Shown one piece after another: positions 8,939 to 18,151 of a stretch of DNA of 64,000 nucleotides. Position 1 is the first letter of the stretch. Each line of letters begins with the position of its first letter. A program made the position numbers and the translations under genes. Source of the DNA: Paeniroseomonas aquatica (GTDB lineage Bacteria; Pseudomonadota; Alphaproteobacteria; Acetobacterales; Acetobacteraceae); contig NZ_JAUFPN010000197.1 in the NCBI RefSeq assembly GCF_030409335.1, positions 124,001-188,000 of the forward strand, given 5' to 3'. The notes below the pieces were generated by a model. That model did not search any database. It saw nothing but the letters and a program-made list of their open reading frames with translations, and was not told the DNA's origin.

Positions 8939-10011
8939 GCCGCACCCCGCTCCCCGGCGCCTGGACCGGCGCCAAGCTGGAGCGCAGCGGGCAATGGCTG
9001 CGCGCCTTCGACGACGGCCACCGGGCCGAGATCGCCGCGGCGCTGGCGGCGGTGACGGCGGCGGGGCTGCCGGAGACCGGCTTCGGCCGGGCGGATTTCC
9101 CGCTCGACCGCACCGCGACGCTGCTGGCGGAGGTGGCCGGGGAGCTGGAGACGGGCTGCGGCGCCGTGCGGCTGCAGGGCCTGGACGTCGAGCGGTACGA
9201 CGAGGCCGCGTTGCGGCGGATCTTCTGGGGGATCGGCGCGCATCTCGGCGTGGCGCTCTACCAGAACAGCCAGGGCGAGATCATGGGCGCGGTCCGCGAC
9301 GAGGGCGGCACGATGCCGGCGCCGGGCAAGGTGCTCGACTCCCGCGCCCGGGCCCGCTCGACCGGGCCGCTGCGCTTCCACACCGACCGCTGCGACGTCA
9401 TCGCGCTGCTGGCCGCGCGCAACAGCAAGGCCGGCGGCATCAGCAAGCTGGCGAGCATCAAGACCATCCACAACGAGATGCTGCGCCGCCGGCCCGATTT
9501 GCTGGAGCTGCTGTTCCAGCCCTACTGGCGGCGCCGGGCGGAGGATATCGAGGCTGCGAAGCTCGGCCGCTTCGTCGCCCTGCCGGTCTTCGGGCTGCGG
9601 GACGGCCAGCTGACCAGCCAGTATTCCCGCACCTTCGTCGAGCAGGCGCAGGAGGACCCGGGCATCCCCCGGCTGACCGCGGCCCAGGACGAGGCGCTGG
9701 ACCTGCTGGCCGAGATCGCCGAGGCGAGCTGCCTGCATGCGCCCTTCGCTCCGGGCGACATCCAGCTGCTGAACAACCATGTCGTCTACCACGGCCGCAC
9801 CGCTTACGAGAACGACGCCGCGGCGGGGCAGGAGCGGCTACTGCTGCGGCTCTGGCTGGCCATGCCGGGCAGCCGGGCGCTGCCGCCCGGATTCGAGACC
9901 TATTGGGGCGACACGGCAGCCGGCGTGGTCCGCGGCGGCACCCTGCAGGCGGATGGCAGGCGGTCGCCCGGGGTGTCCGCGGCCGCGCGCATGGTGCCGG
10001 CACTGGCCTGA
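8935..10011 (+). CDS. TauD/TfdA-family dioxygenase
   Basis: This Fe(II)- and 2-oxoglutarate-dependent dioxygenase of the TauD/TfdA (gamma-butyrobetaine-hydroxylase-like) superfamily has 358 residues. FHTDRCDVIALL near residue 147 supplies the HxD pair. NNHVVYHGRTAYEN near residue 285 supplies the distal His, and the following RLLLRLWL carries the 2OG-binding Arg. It is translationally coupled to the isopenicillin-N-synthase-like oxygenase by a four-base overlap and lies 142 bases upstream of a polyamine-type importer. That suggests both oxidize a compound the importer brings in. Confidence 0.87.
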   Translation: MSRTPLPGAWTGAKLERSGQWLRAFDDGHRAEIAAALAAVTAAGLPETGFGRADFPLDRTATLLAEVAGELETGCGAVRLQGLDVERYDEAALRRIFWGIGAHLGVALYQNSQGEIMGAVRDEGGTMPAPGKVLDSRARARSTGPLRFHTDRCDVIALLAARNSKAGGISKLASIKTIHNEMLRRRPDLLELLFQPYWRRRAEDIEAAKLGRFVALPVFGLRDGQLTSQYSRTFVEQAQEDPGIPRLTAAQDEALDLLAEIAEASCLHAPFAPGDIQLLNNHVVYHGRTAYENDAAAGQERLLLRLWLAMPGSRALPPGFETYWGDTAAGVVRGGTLQADGRRSPGVSAAARMVPALA

Positions 10012-10153
10012 CTGCCGCGCTATTGGTCAGGGCGCCCGTTCGATGGGCGGTTTCGGTGCGGCAGGGGCGCCAAGCGCTGCCGTCGGCGCTTGAAGCGGGG
10101 CCGCCTTCTGCCGCAGGCTCCCGCTTCCATCAGCGCCCCGGAGGGAAGCGAGC

Positions 10154-11167
10154 CTGCCCGATACCAGCACCCTGCGCGGCGCCAGCCGCGGCGCCATCGA
10201 GTTCATCAGGGTGACCAAGCGCTTCGGCGGCTCGGTCGCGGTCGATGCGCTTGAGCTGAAGATCCCGGCCGGGACCTATTGCTGCCTGCTCGGCCCCTCC
10301 GGCTGCGGCAAGACCACCAGCCTGCGGATGCTCGCCGGGCATGAGCGGCAGAGCAGCGGCGACATCCTGCTCGACAACCACGAGGTGAGCGGGCTGCCGC
10401 CGGCGCAGCGCGGCACCGCGATGATGTTCCAGAGCTATGCGCTGTTCCCGCATTTGAGCTGTCTCGACAACGTGGCCTTCAGCCTGCGCATGCGCGGCGT
10501 GGCCAAGGCCGAGCGTCATGCCAAGGCGCGGCGGATGCTGGCGCTGGTGGAGCTGGAGGCGCTGGCGGACCGGCTGCCGGCGCAGCTCTCCGGCGGGCAG
10601 CAGCAGCGCGTGGCGCTGGCCCGGGCGCTGGTGACCAATCCCTCGGCCCTGCTGCTGGACGAGCCGCTCTCGGCGCTCGATCCCTTCCTGCGCGGCCGGG
10701 TGCGGGCGGAGCTGAAGCGCTTCCAGCGCGAGCTCGGGATCACCTTCGTGCACGTGACCCATTCCCAGGACGAGGCGCTGGCGCTGGCCGACCTGGTGGT
10801 GCTGATGCGGGATGGGCGGATCGAGCAGCAGGGCACGCCGCTCGAGGTCTTCGATTCCCCGCGCACCGCCTTCGCGGCGCGCTTCATGGGCGGGCACAAT
10901 GTCATCGGCCTGCCGGGTGGCCTGGTCGCGGTGCGCACCGACCGCACGCGGCTGCTGCCGGTGGCCGAGGGGGCGGTGGCGGCGACCATCCGCGGCATCG
11001 AATACACCGGAACGGGCTTCGCCGTGGCCCTGGCGGGGCCGCGGGGCGAGGAATGGCAGGCCCTGCTGAGCGAGGCGGCGCTGCGGGCACAGCCATGGGA
11101 GGCCGGGCAGGACGCAGGGCTCGGCTGGGATGAGGTCGACGTCCGCCATCTGGCGGCAGCGGCGTGA
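10154..11167 (+). CDS. ABC transporter ATP-binding protein, spermidine/putrescine (PotA) type
   Basis: This is the ATPase of a polyamine-type importer. It has Walker A GPSGCGKTTSLRML, Q-loop QSYALFPHL, signature LSGGQQQR, Walker B ALLLDEPLSALD and the switch His in VTHSQDEAL, plus a short TOBE-like C-terminal domain. The first ATG/GTG-type codon is the GTG at 10211, but starting there deletes the first beta strand (IEFIRVTKRFGG). A CTG at 10154 is in frame, eight bases after a GGAGGG, and gives a natural N-terminus, so I use it. A 7-bp hairpin (10071-10077 with 10086-10092) lies just upstream. Confidence 0.85.
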   Translation: MPDTSTLRGASRGAIEFIRVTKRFGGSVAVDALELKIPAGTYCCLLGPSGCGKTTSLRMLAGHERQSSGDILLDNHEVSGLPPAQRGTAMMFQSYALFPHLSCLDNVAFSLRMRGVAKAERHAKARRMLALVELEALADRLPAQLSGGQQQRVALARALVTNPSALLLDEPLSALDPFLRGRVRAELKRFQRELGITFVHVTHSQDEALALADLVVLMRDGRIEQQGTPLEVFDSPRTAFAARFMGGHNVIGLPGGLVAVRTDRTRLLPVAEGAVAATIRGIEYTGTGFAVALAGPRGEEWQALLSEAALRAQPWEAGQDAGLGWDEVDVRHLAAAA

Positions 11168-11187
11168 CGGACAAGGAGAATCCAGGC

Positions 11188-12447
11188 ATGGACACGACAA
11201 TTCGCGCTGGCCGTCGCCAGCTTCTGCAGGGCGCGGCAGGTCTTGCCGCGGCCGGGCTGGCGGCGCCGGCGGTGCATGCGCAGGGCGCGGTGACCCTGCG
11301 CTATGTCGGCACCGCGGTGAACCAATCCAAGGAGATCAAGGACAAGGTCAAGGAAGACCTCGGGATTACCCTGGAATACGTCCCGGTCACCTCGGACGAC
11401 GTGGTGCGGCGCGCGGTGACCCAGCCGAACAGCTTCGACGTGCTCGACAGCGAATACTGGATGCTGAAGAAGATCATCCCCTCGGGCAACCTGCAGGGCA
11501 TGGATGCGCGGCGGATCAAGCTGGTCGACGAGATCACCCCGGTCTTCACCAAGGGCGAGATCGCGGGGAAGAAGATCGGCGACCAGGGCACCGCGCCGAT
11601 GAAGGTCAGCTACCTGCCGACGCAGAACGGCAAGAGTTTCGCCACCAGCCCGACCCAGTGGCTGACCCTGATCCCGACGACCTACAACGCCGATACGCTC
11701 GGCATCCGGCCGGACAAGATCAACCGCCCGATCACCTCCTGGGCGGAGCTGTTGAACCCGGAGTTCAAGGGCAAGGCCAGCCTGCTGAACATCCCGAGCA
11801 TCGGCATCATGGACGCGGCGATGGTGGTCGAGGCGACCGGCCAGCACAAATACGCCGACAAGGGCAACATGACCCGGGCCGAGATCGACCTGACCATGAA
11901 GGTGCTGACCGAGGCCAAGCGGGCCGGGCAGTTCCGCGCCTTCTGGAAGGACTTCAACGAGAGCGTCAACCTGATGGCCTCGGGCGAGACGGTCATCCAG
12001 TCCATGTGGTCGCCGGCGGTGACGGCGGTGCGGAGCCGCGGCATCCCCTGCACCTACCAGCCGCTGAAGGAAGGCTACCGCGCCTGGGCGGCCGGCTTCG
12101 GCATCCCGAAGACGCTGACGGGGCGGAAGCTGGATGCGACCTACGACTTCATCAACTGGTTCCTCTCCGGCTGGGCCGGGGCCTACCTGAACCGGCAGGG
12201 CTACTACTCTGCCGTGCTGTCCACGGCGCAGAAGAGCATGGAAGCCTATGAGTGGGACTTCTGGATGCTCGGCAAGCCGGCGGCGCAGGATATCAAGGCC
12301 CCCGACGGCACGGTGCTGGAGAAGGCCGGCGCGGTGCGCGACGGCGGCAGCTACGAGGCGCGGATGGGCGCCGTCGCCTGCTGGAACGCCGTGATGGACG
12401 AGAACGACTACATGGTCAGGAAATGGAATGAGTTCATCGCCGCCTGA
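11188..12447 (+). CDS. Extracellular solute-binding protein (polyamine/PotD type), Tat signal
   Basis: This 419-residue periplasmic binding protein belongs to family 1/PotD-like proteins. The N-terminus has a twin-arginine motif (GRRQLLQGAAG), a hydrophobic stretch and a cleavage site after AVHAQ, so it is probably exported folded. The ATG at 11188 follows AAGGAG with good spacing. A GTG at 11164 overlaps the ATPase stop, but it would sit upstream of that ribosome binding site. It lies between the ATPase and two permeases of one operon. The ligand is unpredicted; the adjacent dioxygenases hint at an amine or amino-acid derivative. Confidence 0.9.
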   Translation: MDTTIRAGRRQLLQGAAGLAAAGLAAPAVHAQGAVTLRYVGTAVNQSKEIKDKVKEDLGITLEYVPVTSDDVVRRAVTQPNSFDVLDSEYWMLKKIIPSGNLQGMDARRIKLVDEITPVFTKGEIAGKKIGDQGTAPMKVSYLPTQNGKSFATSPTQWLTLIPTTYNADTLGIRPDKINRPITSWAELLNPEFKGKASLLNIPSIGIMDAAMVVEATGQHKYADKGNMTRAEIDLTMKVLTEAKRAGQFRAFWKDFNESVNLMASGETVIQSMWSPAVTAVRSRGIPCTYQPLKEGYRAWAAGFGIPKTLTGRKLDATYDFINWFLSGWAGAYLNRQGYYSAVLSTAQKSMEAYEWDFWMLGKPAAQDIKAPDGTVLEKAGAVRDGGSYEARMGAVACWNAVMDENDYMVRKWNEFIAA

Positions 12448-13345
12448 CCTTGTGATGCAGGACAGGATGACGCAGCGGCGCGACTGGGCGCCGCTGCTGC
12501 AGGCGGCGCCGCTGGCGCTGGTGCTGCTGCTGTTCTTCGTCTTCCCGCTGGTGGCGACCGCGGTGGTCAGCCTGTGGAACTACACCGAATACTCTCTGGT
12601 GCCGGACGTGACCTCGCGGAATTACGCCGAGATGTTCGAGGGCTGCGGCAACCTCTCGGATGGGCTCTGCACCACCTTTCGCACCTATATCTCGACGCTC
12701 CGGCTGTGCGGGCTGGTCTGGCTGTGCACGCTGGTGCTGGGCTTCACCGTCTCCTATTTCCTCGCCTTCCATGTGCGCTCGGACACCGTGCGGATGGCGC
12801 TGTTCCTGGTCTGCACGGCGCCCTTCCTCACCTCCAACGTCATCCGCATGATCTCCTGGCTGCCCTTGCTGGGGCGGGAGGGGCTGGTGAACCAGGCGCT
12901 GGTCGGCAGCGGCGTCGTGGATGCGCCGCAGGACTGGCTGCTGTTCTCGGATTTCTCGGTCGTGCTGGCCTTCGTGCATCTCTACACGCTGTTCGTGGTG
13001 GTGCCGGTCTTCAACAGCATGATGCGGATCGACCGGCGGCTGCTGGAGGCGGCGCAGGATGCGGGGGCCTCCGGCTGGCAGACGCTGTGGCATGTGGTGG
13101 TGCCGCTGACCAAGCCGGGGCTCGTCATCGGCTCGATTTTCGTCATCGTGCTGGTGATGGGGGATTTCGTGACCATCGGGGTGATGGGCGGGCAGCAGAT
13201 CGCCTCCATCGGCAAGATCATCCAGGTGCAGATGTCCTACCTGCAGTTCCCGGCCGCGGCGGCGCAGGCGGTGGTGCTGCTCGGGCTGGTGCTGCTGGTC
13301 ATCGCGGCGATGACGAAGCTGATCGATATCCGGCGGGAGCTGTGA
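12428..13345 (+). CDS. ABC transporter permease, PotB-like
   Basis: This 305-residue permease of the polyamine-type importer has six membrane segments. The large periplasmic loop after helix 1 contains TEYSLVPDVTSRNYAEMF. The EAA loop is near residue 210 (LLEAAQDAGASGWQTLWHVV). The ATG at 12428 lies inside the end of the binding-protein gene (20-base overlap). In-frame ATGs at 12455 and 12467 are alternatives that would still leave a cytoplasmic tail before helix 1. It is coupled to the PotC-like gene through overlapping TGATG. Confidence 0.9.
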   Translation: MSSSPPDLVMQDRMTQRRDWAPLLQAAPLALVLLLFFVFPLVATAVVSLWNYTEYSLVPDVTSRNYAEMFEGCGNLSDGLCTTFRTYISTLRLCGLVWLCTLVLGFTVSYFLAFHVRSDTVRMALFLVCTAPFLTSNVIRMISWLPLLGREGLVNQALVGSGVVDAPQDWLLFSDFSVVLAFVHLYTLFVVVPVFNSMMRIDRRLLEAAQDAGASGWQTLWHVVVPLTKPGLVIGSIFVIVLVMGDFVTIGVMGGQQIASIGKIIQVQMSYLQFPAAAAQAVVLLGLVLLVIAAMTKLIDIRREL

Positions 13346-14232
13346 TGGACGAGACCCGGCGGCCGCTGTCCTTCTGGGTGCTGGCGGCGATCTTCACGCT
13401 TTTCGTCGTGTTCCTTTACGGGCCGACGCTGACCATCTTCGTGCTGTCCTTCCAGGGGCCGGAGGGTGGGCTGACCTTCCCGCTGCGCGGCCTGTCCACG
13501 CATTGGTTCGAGACGCTGTGGCGCGGGACCGGGGTGATCGACATCTGGGCCTCCTTCCGCCGCTCGGCCTGGCTCGGGCTGGTGGTGATGGTGCTGACGA
13601 CGGTGATCTCGCTGCTGGCGGGCTATGCCTTCCGCCGGCGGTTCCCGGGGCAGGACCTGCTGTTCAACCTGACCATCGCCAGCCTGATCGTGCCCTCAAT
13701 CGTGGTCTCGCTCGGCATCGCGCTGGAATTCCGGCTGATCGACGATGCGGTGAAGGCCTATGCCGAGGCGCATGAGCTCGCCTGGCTCGCGGAGGGCTAC
13801 AACTCCGCGATGGGGCTCTTCACCTCGGGGCTCGGGGCGCATCTCACCTGGACCCTGCCCTTCGGACTGCTGATCATGTTCGCGGTCTTCAACCGCTTCC
13901 CCGGGGAGCTGGAGGAGGCGGCGCGGGACCTCGGCGCCTCGCCCTGGCAGGTGTTCCGGCATGTGGTGCTGCCGCTGGTGGCGCCGAGCCTGGTGGGCGT
14001 GGCGCTCTTCGGCTTCACCCTGTCCTGGGACGAGATCGCCCGGTCCTCCCAGGCGCTGGGCGACCTCAATACCCTGCCGCTGGAGCTGCAGGGGCTGACC
14101 AGCACGGTGACGACGCCGGAGATCTATGCGCTGGGGACGGTGACGACCGGGGTCTCGGTGGCGGTGATTGGGCTCAGCTTCCTCGGCGTGGCCATTGCGC
14201 GGCGACGCGCTGCGGCTAAGCTGCTGGGATGA
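13345..14232 (+). CDS. ABC transporter permease, PotC-like
   Basis: This is the second permease of the polyamine-type importer, 295 residues. Helix 1 follows a short N-terminus (MDETRRPLSFWVLAAI). The EAA loop lies near residue 190 (ELEEAARDLGASPWQVFRHV). Between helices 3 and 4 there is a periplasmic insert of about 40 residues, from RLIDDAVKAYAEAHEL to SAMGLFT, typical of this permease type. The ATG overlaps the PotB-like stop (TGATG). It is followed with a four-base overlap by a small conserved gene. Confidence 0.91.
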   Translation: MDETRRPLSFWVLAAIFTLFVVFLYGPTLTIFVLSFQGPEGGLTFPLRGLSTHWFETLWRGTGVIDIWASFRRSAWLGLVVMVLTTVISLLAGYAFRRRFPGQDLLFNLTIASLIVPSIVVSLGIALEFRLIDDAVKAYAEAHELAWLAEGYNSAMGLFTSGLGAHLTWTLPFGLLIMFAVFNRFPGELEEAARDLGASPWQVFRHVVLPLVAPSLVGVALFGFTLSWDEIARSSQALGDLNTLPLELQGLTSTVTTPEIYALGTVTTGVSVAVIGLSFLGVAIARRRAAAKLLG

Positions 14233-14504
14233 CCCCCGATGAACTGGCGCGGGCCGAGGGTCCGCCGCCGACCCTGGCTCCGCCGCTGCTGGCGCTGTGG
14301 TGGGATGCCCGCGGCGACTGGGCCGCGGCGCATGAAGCGGCGCAGGCCGGCGAGGATGCCACCAGCGCCTGGGTGCATGCCTATCTGCACCGCAAGGAGG
14401 GCGACCTGTCCAACGCCGGCTACTGGTACCGGCGCGCCGGCAAGCCGGTGCCGGCGGGGACGCTGGAGGCGGAGTGGCAGGCGATCGCTACGGCGCTTTT
14501 GTAG
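14229..14504 (+). CDS. Conserved hypothetical protein, 91 residues
   Basis: This small soluble protein resembles a family of uncharacterized alphaproteobacterial proteins that share the block WVHAYLHRKEGDLSNAGYWY near residues 48-67. That block resembles a single TPR-like helix pair. It has no signal peptide or membrane helix. The ATG overlaps the stop of the PotC-like permease (ATGA), so it is co-translated with the importer operon, although relatives are often found outside transporter operons. The function is unknown. Confidence 0.75.
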   Translation: MTPDELARAEGPPPTLAPPLLALWWDARGDWAAAHEAAQAGEDATSAWVHAYLHRKEGDLSNAGYWYRRAGKPVPAGTLEAEWQAIATALL

Positions 14505-14544
14505 GGCGTACCGATCCAGACCTTCGGGCCAAGTGGCCCTGCGG

Positions 14545-15432
14545 TCATCGGGCCGCTGGCCTAGGGACGCGCCGGCGGAAGTCCTCCGCCATCTCCTCCA
14601 GCGTGACGAAGCGCACGCCGGGGTGTTTCATCATGTGGGCGATCAGCCGCTCAAGCGCGAGCAGCACCTGCGGCCGTCCTGAGACATCCGGGTGGATGGC
14701 GATGGGCACCACGGCATAGTCGTGCTCGCGGTAGACGTAATCGAAATGGTCGCGCCAGATCCCCTCCATCACCTGCGGCGCGACATAGCCGTGGCTGTTA
14801 GGAAATTTCTTCACGAACATCATCGGCGGCAGGTCGTCGAGGTGCCAGCCGGCGGGGATCTCGACCAGATCCGTCTCGGTGCCCTTAGTGAAGGGGTGCA
14901 TCCAGCTCTCGGCCGGCTTGGCGTAATCGATGGGCGTCCATTGGTCGCCGGTGCGGACGTAGTAGGGGATGCAGTCGTGGTGCATCAGGCTGTGGTCGTA
15001 GCGGATGCCCTGGGCGAGCAGGATCTCCATGCTGGCCTCGCTCACCTCCCACCAGGGGGCGATATAGCCGACCGGGCGGCGGCCCCAGTGCTTCTGGATC
15101 AGCCCGATGCAGCGGTCGAAGATCGCCTCCTCCTGTTCGCGGGACAGGGCGAGGGGGTTCTCGTGGCTGTAGCCGTGCAGGCCGATCTCGTGGCCGGCCT
15201 CCACCACCATGTCGGTCTGGCGAGGGAAGCTCTCGATGGTATGGCCGGGGATGAAGAAGCTCTGCTTCAGGCCGAAGCGGCTGAACAGCTTTAGCAGGCG
15301 GGGCATGCCGACCTCGGCGGCGAAGACGCCGCGGCTGATGTCGCCCGGGCTGTCCTCGCCCATGTAGCTGCCGAGCCATCCGGCCACCGCATCGCAATGG
15401 ATGCTGAAGGCGCAGAGGATTTCCTTGGGCAT
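14545..15432 (-). CDS. Polysaccharide deacetylase-family protein (NodB fold, PuuE-like)
   Basis: This 295-residue cytoplasmic NodB-fold hydrolase has no signal peptide. It resembles peptidoglycan-deacetylase/allantoinase-like (PuuE) proteins that act on small C-N substrates. Metal and catalytic positions seen are the early Asp in [13 protein letters not shown], the HGYSHENP motif (two His, near residue 106) and IHPDVSGRP near the C-terminus. It lies five bases downstream of an isochorismatase-like gene and probably in the same leftward operon. The substrate is unknown; context suggests amide or N-carbamoyl chemistry. A 6-bp inverted repeat at 14526-14539 lies in the convergent gap after its stop. 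Confidence 0.85.
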   Translation of the reverse strand: MPKEILCAFSIHCDAVAGWLGSYMGEDSPGDISRGVFAAEVGMPRLLKLFSRFGLKQSFFIPGHTIESFPRQTDMVVEAGHEIGLHGYSHENPLALSREQEEAIFDRCIGLIQKHWGRRPVGYIAPWWEVSEASMEILLAQGIRYDHSLMHHDCIPYYVRTGDQWTPIDYAKPAESWMHPFTKGTETDLVEIPAGWHLDDLPPMMFVKKFPNSHGYVAPQVMEGIWRDHFDYVYREHDYAVVPIAIHPDVSGRPQVLLALERLIAHMMKHPGVRFVTLEEMAEDFRRRVPRPAAR

Positions 15433-15437
15433 CGTTC

Positions 15438-16076
15438 CTATCCCTTGTCGTTGGCGCGGCCCCAGCGCTCGATCGCGGCGATGGCCGTGGCCCCGTCGAT
15501 GACGTCGGCATAGCGCCGCTCGACATCCTTGAGGTTCTGGTCATGCGCGGCCTGGTCGTGGTCGCCGACGCAATCATGCGGCACCATGACGCGAAAGCCG
15601 AGGGAGAAGGCATCGTTGATGCTGGCGCGGACGCAGCCGGAGGTGATGCAGCCGGTGACGATGACGGTATCCACCCGCTCCCTGGTCAGGATGGCGGCGG
15701 CTGGCGTCGCGAAGAAGATCGAGGGGGCGGATTTCATCAGCACCACGTCGGGCCCGGCGGCGGCGATGCGCGGGTCAAGCTCGACCGCGGCGGTGCCGGC
15801 CAGCAGGTCCAGCACCGGGGCGACCTTCCAATGCGGCGCGGCGCGTGGGCTGTCGTAGCCGTTGACGCAGGCGATCACCGGCAGGCCGGCGCGCCTGGCG
15901 GCCTCCATCACGGGCACGGTGGCGCGGACGGCCTCCTCCACCATCGGCGCGCCGCCCATGGGGAAGTCCGGGTCGACGAAGCCGCGCTGGAAATCGACGA
16001 CGACGACGACGCCGATCTTGCCGCCGAAACCCAGGGGGCGGCTGCCATAGCCGCGTTGCGCGTAAATGTCCGGCAT
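15438..16076 (-). CDS. Isochorismatase-family cysteine hydrolase (N-carbamoylsarcosine amidase-like)
   Basis: This 212-residue alpha/beta hydrolase uses a Cys-Lys-Asp triad. The Asp is in [10 protein letters not shown], the Lys in [11 protein letters not shown], and the nucleophile Cys in [16 protein letters not shown]. The group includes N-carbamoylsarcosine amidase and other small-amide hydrolases. I prefer the ATG at 16076 over one nine codons upstream because a GGGA-type ribosome binding site lies before it. It is divergent from the amidase gene at 16142 (66-base gap) and forms an operon with the deacetylase-like gene. Confidence 0.87.
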   Translation of the reverse strand: MPDIYAQRGYGSRPLGFGGKIGVVVVVDFQRGFVDPDFPMGGAPMVEEAVRATVPVMEAARRAGLPVIACVNGYDSPRAAPHWKVAPVLDLLAGTAAVELDPRIAAAGPDVVLMKSAPSIFFATPAAAILTRERVDTVIVTGCITSGCVRASINDAFSLGFRVMVPHDCVGDHDQAAHDQNLKDVERRYADVIDGATAIAAIERWGRANDKG

Positions 16077-16141
16077 GGTCTCGTTCCCGCTGTTGTTCGG
16101 CATGGGGATTGCAAACCACGTGCCGGAACGGAGGGCGGCGG

Positions 16142-17437
16142 ATGGGCGGGTTGATCGAGGATGCGGGGCGGGTGCGCGACCTGGCCGCGGCCATGGCCGC
16201 CGGGACCTTGACCGCGGAGGCGCTGGTGCGGCGCTGCCTGGCGCGGATCGCGGCGGTGGATGGCCAGGTGCAGGCCTGGGTGCATGTGCTGGCCGAGGAG
16301 GCGCTGGCCACCGCCCGGGCGCTGGATGCGGAGCGGGCGGCGGGGGTGGTGCGCGGGCCGCTGCATGGCATCCCCATCGCGGTGAAGGATGTGATCGACG
16401 TGGCCGGGCTGCCGACGCGGGCGAATAGCCCGAGCCGGGCGGAGATCGCGCCGGCGACGGCGGATGCGACGGTGGTCGCGCATCTGCGGGTCGCGGGGGC
16501 GGTTATCCTCGGCAAGGTCCACACCACGGAATATGCCTATTTCAATTCGCTGCCGCCGACGCGCAATCCCTGGGACCTGACGCGGACGCCGGGCGGCTCC
16601 TCGGCCGGGTCGGGGGCCGCCATTGCCTCGGGCACGGTGCCGCTGGCGCTGGGGACGCAGACGGCGGGCAGCGTGAACCGGCCGGCGGCCTATACCGGCG
16701 TCGGGGCCTTCAAGCCCTCGACGCTCGCCATCGGCGGGGTCGGGGTGGTGCCGCTGGCGCCTTCCTTCGACACGGTCGGGGCCTTCGGCGGCTCGGCGCA
16801 GGATGCGGCCCTCTGCGCGGCGGGCTATGCGGCGGATCATCTCGGGCTGCGGGCTCCGGCGCCGGTCACGCCGCGGATCGTCGTGCTCGAGGATGCGATG
16901 GTGGCGGACAGGGCCCGGCCGGGCACGGCGGGTGCGGTGGCGGGGCTGGTGGCGCGGCTGGAGGCGGCGGGGCTGGCGGTGCGGCGGGCGGCCTCCCCGG
17001 TGCCCCTCCAGGCGATGCTGGAGACGCATCGCGGGGTGATGGTGGCGGAGCTGGGGCGGACCCATGCGCGGGCGCCGCGGCACCTGGTCTCCGCGCGGAT
17101 CGCCGCGGATATCGAGGCGGGGCTGGCGACGACCGAGGCGGAGTACCACGCCGGGCTGCGGGCGCTGGCGGGGTACCGGCAGGCGTTCTGGGCCACCTTC
17201 GGGCCGGAGGATGTGCTGCTCGTGCCGGCAGCGCCCGATGTGGCGCCGGAGGCGGCAACCACGGGCGACCCCTCCTTCGTCATTCCCCTGACGGTGCTGG
17301 GCGGGCCCATCGCCACGGTGCGGGCGGGGATGGATGGCGGGATGCCGGTCGGCGCCCTGCTGTTCGCGGCGCCGGGGGCGGATGGGCGCCTGGCGGGGTT
17401 CCTGCTGTCGCCGCTCGGTACCGAACTTGATCTCTAG
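16142..17437 (+). CDS. Amidase (amidase-signature family)
   Basis: This amide hydrolase of 431 residues uses the Ser-cisSer-Lys triad. The Lys is in IPIAVKDVIDVAG, the Ser-rich signature reads PGGSSAGSGAAIASG, and the nucleophile Ser lies in QTAGSVNRPAAYTG. The ATG at 16142 is seven bases after GGAGGG. An in-frame TTG at 16109 is less likely. In place of the common GSIR motif this protein has GSVNRPAAY, a variant seen in some amidases of unknown substrate. It probably works with the divergent isochorismatase-like enzyme on nitrogen-containing substrates. Confidence 0.9.
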   Translation: MGGLIEDAGRVRDLAAAMAAGTLTAEALVRRCLARIAAVDGQVQAWVHVLAEEALATARALDAERAAGVVRGPLHGIPIAVKDVIDVAGLPTRANSPSRAEIAPATADATVVAHLRVAGAVILGKVHTTEYAYFNSLPPTRNPWDLTRTPGGSSAGSGAAIASGTVPLALGTQTAGSVNRPAAYTGVGAFKPSTLAIGGVGVVPLAPSFDTVGAFGGSAQDAALCAAGYAADHLGLRAPAPVTPRIVVLEDAMVADRARPGTAGAVAGLVARLEAAGLAVRRAASPVPLQAMLETHRGVMVAELGRTHARAPRHLVSARIAADIEAGLATTEAEYHAGLRALAGYRQAFWATFGPEDVLLVPAAPDVAPEAATTGDPSFVIPLTVLGGPIATVRAGMDGGMPVGALLFAAPGADGRLAGFLLSPLGTELDL

Positions 17438-17483
17438 GGGGCCGCGCCGCAGCCTAGGCTGGCCGAACACTCGGGGAGCTGCC

Positions 17484-18077
17484 ATGTCGCGCCTGTTCCA
17501 TGCCGGCAACCGCGAATTGCAGGATCGCTACGACGGCCGCCGGGTGGCCGATACGCTCGAGGCGCGGCGCCGGGCCGAGGCCTTCCTGCCCGAGCATGTC
17601 GCGCTCATCGCGACGGCGCCCTTCTTCTTCCTCGCCACCGCGGCGGAAGGCGCGGTGGATTGCAGCTTCAAGGGCGGGCCGCCCGGCTTCGTCCGTGTCA
17701 CCGGGCCGGCCGAGCTGGAGTTTCCCGACTATGACGGCAATTCGATGTACCTCAGCCTGGGGAACATCCGGCTGAGCCCGAGCATCGGCATGCTCTTCGT
17801 CCCCTTCGACGGCAGGTCCCTGCGGCTGCGGCTGCGCGGCCGGGCGGCACTGGTCGAGGATGCGGCACGGCTGGCCGCCATCCCGGGCGCGCGGCGGCTG
17901 GTGCGGGTGGCGGTGACGGACATCTTCCCGAATTGCCCGCGCTACGTGCCGGATCTGGCGGGCGGGGCGGCCTCGCCCTACCTGCCGCGCGAGGATGGCA
18001 GCCAGCTGGCGCCGGAGTGGAAGGGGCGGGACTACATCCGGCCGATCCTGCCGCGGGACGACCCGCACCGCGGCTGA
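17484..18077 (+). CDS. Pyridoxamine 5'-phosphate oxidase-fold (split-barrel FMN) protein
   Basis: This 197-residue protein matches the PNPOx-like split-barrel family that binds FMN or a related flavin. Blocks typical of the family are FFFLATAAEGAVDCSFKGG, FPDYDGNSMYLSLGN and the late DIFPNCPRYV motif. The start at 17484 is the first ATG after the amidase, which ends 46 bases upstream. It is probably a small flavin reductase or a general stress-type PNPOx homologue rather than the vitamin B6 enzyme, because the PLP-binding pattern is not evident. Confidence 0.82.
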   Translation: MSRLFHAGNRELQDRYDGRRVADTLEARRRAEAFLPEHVALIATAPFFFLATAAEGAVDCSFKGGPPGFVRVTGPAELEFPDYDGNSMYLSLGNIRLSPSIGMLFVPFDGRSLRLRLRGRAALVEDAARLAAIPGARRLVRVAVTDIFPNCPRYVPDLAGGAASPYLPREDGSQLAPEWKGRDYIRPILPRDDPHRG

Positions 18078-18151
18078 ACCCGGCCCAGCCCGCTGGCCCC
18101 GGTGGCGGCGGGGGCATAGGCTGGGCGCACCGCAGCACAGGAGTTCGCCCG

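Noticed and set aside
11164-11190. GTG start at 11164 for the polyamine binding protein
   Set aside because: AAGGAG lies downstream of that GTG and upstream of the ATG at 11188, and the Tat signal begins naturally at the ATG.
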